Position numbers and translations under genes: made by a program. A stretch of 9,628 nt of DNA from JBKPFU01 sp046728975 (lineage in GTDB: Bacteria > Actinomycetota > Thermoleophilia > Gaiellales > Gaiellaceae): NCBI GenBank assembly GCA_046728975.1, contig JBKPFU010000122.1, positions 1 to 9,628 on the forward strand, in the 5' to 3' direction. The stretch's first letter is position 1; every line of letters begins with the position of its first letter. Shown here in pieces: positions 5,452 to 9,628 of this stretch. The notes beneath the pieces are model-generated. The model made no database searches. It was not told where the DNA came from and was given only the letters and a program-made list of their open reading frames with translations.

Positions 5452-6027
5452 ATGAAGATCCTCGGCGTTTCGGGAAGCCTTCGGCGGAACTCCCACAACA
5501 CAGCGCTGCTGCGCGCCGCCGCCGAGCTCCTGCCCGCGGACGTGGAACTGGCGTTCTGGGACGGGCTGAAGGCTGTTCCACCCTACGACGAGGACGATGA
5601 CGTCGACCCGGCGCCGGCGAGCGTCGCCGCGATGAAGGCGGCGATCGCCGACGCCGACGGCGTCCTGTTCGCAACGCCCGAGTACAACCACTCCATCCCC
5701 GGCCAGCTGAAGAACGCCCTCGACTGGGTCTCGCGGCCGCTTGCCGGGAACCCGCTGCAGGGCAAGCCGGCAGCCGTCGTCGGCGCGAGCACCGGCGTGT
5801 TCGGCGCCGTCTGGGCCCAGGCCGAGCTGGCCAAGGTGCTGCAGGCGATCGGCGCCCGCGTCGTCGGCGAGGAGCTGCCCGTCGGCCAGGCGCCTACGCA
5901 CTTCGACGAGGGCGGGCGCCTCGTCAACGAGGAGATCGAGTCGCAGCTGGCGCTGACGCTCGAAGCGCTCGTGGCGGCGATCCGAGCCGCGCAGACGCCG
6001 CTGACCGCCGACCGCGTCGCCGCCTAG
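5452..6027 (+). CDS. NAD(P)H-dependent FMN reductase (flavodoxin-fold)
   Basis: The product is 191 residues, the normal size for this family. Seen: MKILGVSGSLRRNSHN (residues 1-16) with the GSLR-x-x-S-x-N flavin phosphate-binding loop; TPEYNHSIPGQLKNALDWVS at 75-94, the signature block of these reductases; and GASTG at 111-115, near the flavin isoalloxazine site. The family transfers hydride from NAD(P)H to FMN and often on to quinones, azo compounds, chromate or other acceptors. It is a soluble cytoplasmic dimer or tetramer. The start codon is 6 bases after the yceI stop, and the SD lies inside yceI, so the two genes form one operon. With the divergent MarR regulator this looks like an inducible redox or electrophile response unit, though the true acceptor cannot be told from sequence. 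The gene converges on the minus-strand gene at 6036, 8 bases away, with no clear terminator between. Confidence 0.92.
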   Translation: MKILGVSGSLRRNSHNTALLRAAAELLPADVELAFWDGLKAVPPYDEDDDVDPAPASVAAMKAAIADADGVLFATPEYNHSIPGQLKNALDWVSRPLAGNPLQGKPAAVVGASTGVFGAVWAQAELAKVLQAIGARVVGEELPVGQAPTHFDEGGRLVNEEIESQLALTLEALVAAIRAAQTPLTADRVAA

Positions 6028-6035
6028 AGCCGCCG

Positions 6036-6377
6036 TCAGCAGGTGAGGTGGAGCGCAGCCGCCGTCCGGCGCGGGTCGAGCTCGCCGTAGCGCCGGACGG
6101 CTTCGGCGGTCGGGAGCGCCTCGACCTCGACGCCGCGCTCGCGGAGCTGCTCGACGGTCTCGGGGTCGGGTCGCATCTGTCCGTACGCGCCCGTGCCGAC
6201 GACCAGATGCTCCGGCAGCTCCTCGAGGACGTCCTCGAGGTCGGCGAGGACAAGTCGGTGCCCTTCCTCCCGCCACCAGTTGCTCAGGACACGGTCGGGG
6301 AGCACGATCACGTCGCGCGTCTGCTCCTCGCCGTCGACGACGACCTGACCGAAGCTGTATCCGTCGATCCGCGGCAA
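6036..6377 (-). CDS. Mth938/NDUFAF3-like (DUF498-type) small protein
   Basis: The product is 113 residues from TTG 6377. That start is chosen because GGGAGG ends 8 bases before it; the in-frame GTG at 6386 overlaps the same SD and is a poorer choice. Seen: an early strand PRIDGYSFGQVVVDG, RDVIVLPDRVLSNWWREEGH, LEELPEHLVVGTGAYGQM (about 51-68) with the family's GTG loop, then GVEVEALPTAEAVRRYGEL (82-100) and a closing RTAAALHLTC. These blocks match the Mth938 domain fold, shared by archaeal MTH938, bacterial relatives and the mitochondrial complex I assembly factor NDUFAF3. No enzymatic role is established for bacterial members. No signal peptide or membrane span. It diverges from the RodZ-like gene with only 38 bases between the two starts. 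Confidence 0.82.
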   Translation of the reverse strand: MPRIDGYSFGQVVVDGEEQTRDVIVLPDRVLSNWWREEGHRLVLADLEDVLEELPEHLVVGTGAYGQMRPDPETVEQLRERGVEVEALPTAEAVRRYGELDPRRTAAALHLTC

Positions 6378-6385
6378 CGCGCTCA

Positions 6386-6391
6386 CCTCCC
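6386..6391 (-). promoter_or_regulatory. Ribosome binding site favouring TTG 6377
   Basis: On the minus strand GGGAGG overlaps the first base of GTG 6386 and lies 8 bases before TTG 6377. Only the TTG has workable spacing. Confidence 0.65.
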
Positions 6392-6415
6392 GCGGGGCAA
6401 ACTACTCGAGCCACA

Positions 6416-7147
6416 GTGTTCCAGCTCGGGAGCAGCCTGCGCGAGGCGCGCATCCGCCGGGGGATTGACCTTGCCGCCGTGGCGGCGGACACGCAAATCC
6501 GGTCGCGCTACCTACGCGCGCTCGAGGACGAACGCTTCGAGGACATACCGGGCTCGGTCTACGCGAAAGGGTTTCTTCGCACCTACGCCGACTACCTCGG
6601 CCTCGACAGCCAGCTCTTCGTCGACGAGTACAACGCTCGGTATAGCGCCGAGGACACTCCCCAAGCACCCGCCCAGCTCGAGCTGGAACCTCGGCCTCTG
6701 CGGTCGTATGCGGTCGCCGCGACAGCCGTCCTCGTCGCGCTCGGGGCGCTCCTTGGATGGATGCTGACCAGGTCGTCGTCGCAACCGCCGCCTGCGCGGG
6801 AAGCCTCGGCGGCGGCGGCCAAACCTCCCGCCCCAGCGACCCTGCCTACGACGCCGCGGGCGAGGCTCCAGGTCACGCCCGCGAAACCGGCTGCGGTCGC
6901 GCTCGTGCTCCGTGCGACCGGAGGGCCCTGTTGGCTTTCTGTCCGCCGGTGGAGCGAACACGGGACGCAGCTGTTCGAGGGCGTGCTCGAGCCCGGCGAC
7001 TCCCGCCGCTTCAGCAGCGGCCCGTTCTGGATACGCATCGGCGCGCCCTGGAACGTCCGAGCAAGCCTTGCGGGGCACGTGCTCGCGCTCCCGCAAACGG
7101 TCGCCACCGTGATGGTGACGAGGACCGGAGTCCGCGCGCTCGGTTGA
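6416..7147 (+). CDS. RodZ-like membrane protein: helix-turn-helix, one membrane span, DUF4115-type domain
   Basis: The product is 243 residues from GTG 6416. Residues 1-75 form the RodZ-type helix-turn-helix (SSLREARIRRGIDLAAVAAD, RYLRALEDERFEDIPGSVYA, KGFLRTYADYLGLD). Residues 97-118 form one membrane span (SYAVAATAVLVALGALLGWM). A Pro/Ala-rich linker covers about 122-160, and 161-240 is a C-terminal beta-rich domain of DUF4115 type (VLRATGGPCWLSV, then LFEGVLEPGDSRRF, then IRIGAPWNVRASLAG). The HTH should face the cytoplasm and the C-terminal domain the cell exterior. RodZ links MreB to the cell-wall elongation machinery in rods; in actinobacteria this architecture is common but its partner is less clear. 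No SD precedes the GTG, so the mRNA may be leaderless. The start is supported because the FQLGSSLREAR block is the usual family beginning. The stop codon abuts the dnaE stop codon on the other strand. Confidence 0.88.
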   Translation: MFQLGSSLREARIRRGIDLAAVAADTQIRSRYLRALEDERFEDIPGSVYAKGFLRTYADYLGLDSQLFVDEYNARYSAEDTPQAPAQLELEPRPLRSYAVAATAVLVALGALLGWMLTRSSSQPPPAREASAAAAKPPAPATLPTTPRARLQVTPAKPAAVALVLRATGGPCWLSVRRWSEHGTQLFEGVLEPGDSRRFSSGPFWIRIGAPWNVRASLAGHVLALPQTVATVMVTRTGVRALG

Positions 7148-9628
7148 CTACGAAACGGCGGCTTCGCCGAGCAACGACTTCGCTTCGGCGAAGAAGTCCG
7201 GCACCGGCTGGACGCGGTAGTCGCTGCCGAGCACGAGCGTCTTCGGGCCGTCTGACGTCTCCAAGGCGACGATCACCGGGGCCTCGCCTGGGTACTCGCG
7301 CACGAGGTCCGCGAGCTCGCGGATGATCCCCGGCCGCGCGCGCAGCGCGTCGATCTTCAACCGCACCTCCTTGCGTTCGGGCGTCGCCTCGAACGGCGTG
7401 ACCTCGATCGCGATCAGCTTCGACTCGCCTTCTTTGTGGTCGATCCGCGCCTTCACGACCAGCACCGCGTCGGGGACCAGATGCTCGCGCGCGGCCTCGT
7501 AGACGGAGTTGAAGACGACCACCTCCGCCCCGCCCGTCACGTCGTCCAGGCGCAGGAAGACCATCGGCTGGCCTTTCTTCGTCGTCGTCTGGCGCATCGC
7601 GCCGACGATGCCGGCGACGGTGACGACATCTCCGTCGCGCCGGCGCTCAAGCTCGGCCAGCGGCGTGTCCGTCTTGCGGCGGAGCTGGTCGCGGATCCCG
7701 TTCAGCGGGTGCTCGGAGACGTAGAGCCCGAGGCTCTCCTTCTCCATCGCGAGCAGCTCGCCCTTCTCGAACTCGTCGTCCGGGATCGGAGGGTGCTCGA
7801 CCTGGAACATCGACTCCTGCCCGAACAGGAGCTCCTCCTGCCGCTTCGCGCCGGAGCCCAAAGCCCGATCCAACGCCTCCAGCATCCCCTTGCGCGGCGA
7901 TCCAGTGGAGTCCAACGCGCCGCACTTGACCAGTGACTCCAGCGCGCGCCTGTTCACGACCTGCGGGTCGACCCGCTCGGTGAAGTCCCACAGCGACTTG
8001 AACGGCCCGCCTTGCCCGCGCGCCTCGATGATTTTCCGCGCGGCGCTGTCCCCCACGTTCTTGACCGCGTTCAGGCCGAAGCGGATCTTGCCCTCCACGA
8101 CGGCGAAGTCGCACTCGGACGCATTGACGTCGGGCGGCAGCACCTCGATGCCCATCTCCTGGCAGGCGTTGACGTAGGTCGGCACCCGGTCCTTCGTGTT
8201 CATCACGGACGAGATCAGCGCGGCCATGTATTCGCGCGGGTGGTTGGCGCGCAGCCAGGCGGTGCGGTAGGCGATCAGCGCGTAGCACGCCGCGTGGGAC
8301 TTGTTGAACGAGTAGTCCTGGGAGGACTCCATGTCCTTCCAGAGCTGGTTCGCGACTGCGGGGGTCGTCCCCGTTTGCGCGCAACCCTCGAGGAACTTCT
8401 CCTTCAGCGACGCCATCAGCTCGTGGATCTTCTTGCCGATCGCTTTGCGCAGATCGTCGGCCTCCGCGGGCGAGAAACCGGCGATTTGCTTGGCAATTTC
8501 GAGATATTGCTCCTGGTAAATGCAGATCCCGTGGGTGACGCCGGTGATTCCTTCAAGCCGAGGATCGATGAACGACACCAGCTCCTGGCCGTTCTTGCGC
8601 CGCGCGTAGACCGGGATGTAGCCCATCGGCCCGGGCCGGTACAGCGCGACCAGCGCGATCAGGACTTCGAACTCGGTCGGCTTCACCTGCCGCAGCGCCT
8701 CGCGCATGCCGGTCGACTCGAACTGGAAGACGCCCGCCGCCTCGCCGCGCGCGAGCATCTCGTAGGTGCGCTTTTCGTCGAGCGGGATCTTCGTGATGTC
8801 GAGCCCGTTGCCGACGAGGTCGACGGCCTTGTCGATCACGTCCAGGTTGCGCAGCCCGAGGAAGTCCATCTTCAGCAGGCCGAGCGCCTCGACGTCCCAC
8901 ATGCCGAACTGCGTCACGACCTCCTGGTCGGTCCCCTTTTGCTGGAGCGGCACGATGTCCGTCAGCGGCCGGTCGGCGATCACGACGCCGGCTGCGTGGA
9001 TCGAGTCCTGGCGAATCAGGCCTTCGAGCGGCTTGGCGAGGTCGACGATCTCGCGGATGAGCGGGTCGGCGTCGTAGGCCTGCTTGAGCTCGGCGCCCGG
9101 CTTCAGGCAGTCGTCGAGGTAGACCTTCGGGCCCTCCGGGATCAGCTTCGCGATCTTGTCGACCGAGCCGTACGGGATCTCGAGCACGCGCCCGGCGTCG
9201 CGGACGGCCGCGCGGGCCATCATCGTCCCGAACGTGATGATCTGGGCGACCCGGTCGCGCCCGTACTTCTCGGCGACGTAGTTGATGACGCGGTCGCGCC
9301 CGGCGACCGAGAAGTCGATGTCCATGTCGGGCATGGACTTCCGGCCCGGGTTGAGGAAGCGCTCGAAGAGCAGGTCGTACCGGATCGGGTCGACGTCGGT
9401 GATGTTGAGGCAGTAGGCGACGAGCGAGCCCGCGGCGGAGCCGCGACCGGGCCCCACTGAGACGCCGTTCTGCTTCGCGAAGCTGACGAAGTCGTGGACG
9501 ATCAGGAAGTAGTCCGCGAAGCCCATCTCCTTGATCGTCTTGAGCTCGAACTTGAGACGTTCGTTCAGCTCCGGCGTCACCGAGTCGTATCGCTTGTGCA
9601 GGCCTTTCTCGCAGAGCTCGACCAGGTA
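7148..9628 (-). CDS. dnaE: DNA polymerase III alpha subunit (DnaE), C-terminal 826 residues; N-terminus off right edge
   Basis: Replicative polymerase of the C family. The frame is open from the right edge (first visible residues YLVELCEKGLHKRYDSV) to TAG at 7148. Residue numbers count from the edge. Seen in order: GPGRGSAAGSLVAYCL (about 59-74); PDMDIDFS (100-107), with two of the three palm catalytic aspartates; KMDFLGLR with the third at 255; YRPGPM (330-335); GICIYQEQ; FNKSHAACYALIAYRTAWL (from 440), in the fingers; the helix-hairpin-helix IRFGLNAVKNVGDSAARKI (about 514-532); QESMF (604-608), which fits the internal beta-clamp motif QxxMF; and an OB fold from about 664 (VTVAGIVGAMRQTT). 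The PHP domain and the first few hundred residues lie outside. All catalytic residues in view are intact and no frameshift is seen, so this is the working DnaE. The last codons abut the RodZ-like gene with no intergenic DNA. Confidence 0.97.
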   Translation of the reverse strand, partial: YLVELCEKGLHKRYDSVTPELNERLKFELKTIKEMGFADYFLIVHDFVSFAKQNGVSVGPGRGSAAGSLVAYCLNITDVDPIRYDLLFERFLNPGRKSMPDMDIDFSVAGRDRVINYVAEKYGRDRVAQIITFGTMMARAAVRDAGRVLEIPYGSVDKIAKLIPEGPKVYLDDCLKPGAELKQAYDADPLIREIVDLAKPLEGLIRQDSIHAAGVVIADRPLTDIVPLQQKGTDQEVVTQFGMWDVEALGLLKMDFLGLRNLDVIDKAVDLVGNGLDITKIPLDEKRTYEMLARGEAAGVFQFESTGMREALRQVKPTEFEVLIALVALYRPGPMGYIPVYARRKNGQELVSFIDPRLEGITGVTHGICIYQEQYLEIAKQIAGFSPAEADDLRKAIGKKIHELMASLKEKFLEGCAQTGTTPAVANQLWKDMESSQDYSFNKSHAACYALIAYRTAWLRANHPREYMAALISSVMNTKDRVPTYVNACQEMGIEVLPPDVNASECDFAVVEGKIRFGLNAVKNVGDSAARKIIEARGQGGPFKSLWDFTERVDPQVVNRRALESLVKCGALDSTGSPRKGMLEALDRALGSGAKRQEELLFGQESMFQVEHPPIPDDEFEKGELLAMEKESLGLYVSEHPLNGIRDQLRRKTDTPLAELERRRDGDVVTVAGIVGAMRQTTTKKGQPMVFLRLDDVTGGAEVVVFNSVYEAAREHLVPDAVLVVKARIDHKEGESKLIAIEVTPFEATPERKEVRLKIDALRARPGIIRELADLVREYPGEAPVIVALETSDGPKTLVLGSDYRVQPVPDFFAEAKSLLGEAAVS
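7162..7193. terminator. Possible terminator hairpin inside the 3' end of dnaE
   Basis: CTTCGCCGA (7162-7170) and TCGGCGAAG (7185-7193) are exact complements separated by 14 bases. The repeat lies 15 bases beyond the RodZ-like gene's stop codon, so it could end that transcript while being part of the dnaE coding sequence. The long loop and missing T-run keep confidence low. Confidence 0.35.

Noticed and set aside
6027..6060. Terminator between the FMN reductase and the Mth938-like gene
   Set aside because: Only 8 bases separate the stops, and the nearby CGCCG/CGGCG repeats are too short in this GC-rich context.
4885..6492. 535-codon minus-strand open frame
   Set aside because: It is antisense to yceI and the FMN reductase, both of which show clear family motifs, and also overlaps the Mth938-like gene; its composition is that of a GC-driven shadow.
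8012..9460. 482-codon plus-strand open frame
   Set aside because: It is fully antisense to dnaE, whose catalytic motifs are intact; no recognisable motif and no SD.
1..9628. CRISPR array, tRNA, rRNA, insertion sequence or prophage genes
   Set aside because: I saw no regularly spaced repeats, no cloverleaf with CCA-type ends, and no transposase or integrase motifs in any frame.

Overview
The window comes from a GC-rich actinobacterial chromosome. Almost every codon ends in G or C, GTG and TTG starts are common, several genes lack a visible Shine-Dalgarno (SD) sequence, and the RodZ-like and DnaE proteins have an actinobacterial character. Placement in the Thermoleophilia (Gaiellales/Solirubrobacterales type) is my inference from the style of the proteins; no database was searched. 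I see no rRNA, tRNA, insertion sequence, CRISPR array or phage gene. The genes look like ordinary chromosomal ones, in short and often divergent or convergent units.

Layout. At the left edge is the N-terminal part of an ECF sigma factor (minus strand, continuing off the edge). It diverges from a large secreted protein (485-3022) made of Asp-box (BNR-type) beta-propeller repeats, with a clear signal peptide, a TTG start and a strong SD. A perfect GC-rich hairpin closes that gene. Next on the plus strand are a small VOC/glyoxalase-fold protein (3094-3525) and a possible 27-residue single-span membrane protein (3568-3651), followed by a second perfect hairpin at 3653-3685. That hairpin is shared with a convergent minus-strand gene (3690-4310) encoding a duplicated dimeric alpha-beta-barrel (ABM-like) protein.

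The most coherent regulatory module is at 4370-6027. A MarR-family repressor (minus) diverges from a two-gene operon encoding a cytoplasmic YceI-domain protein and a NAD(P)H-dependent FMN reductase. The 59-base gap between marR and yceI holds good promoters for both directions and a cluster of TTGA/TCAA inverted and ACTCAA direct repeats. This suggests that the MarR protein represses both its own gene and the operon. The inducer is unknown; two cysteines in the MarR protein leave a thiol or quinone signal possible.

The right part has a small Mth938-like protein (minus, 6036-6377). It diverges from a RodZ-like protein with an N-terminal helix-turn-helix, one membrane span and a C-terminal DUF4115-type domain (6416-7147). 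The stop codon of that gene directly abuts the stop codon of dnaE, the replicative DNA polymerase III alpha subunit, which runs on the minus strand off the right edge. Its palm aspartates, helix-hairpin-helix, clamp-binding motif and OB fold are visible; its PHP domain lies outside the window.

I do not see a clearly new biological system. The items most worth checking are the marR-yceI control region, the tiny membrane ORF, the apparently autoregulated ECF promoter next to the secreted propeller gene, and the paired-cysteine pattern of that secreted protein.
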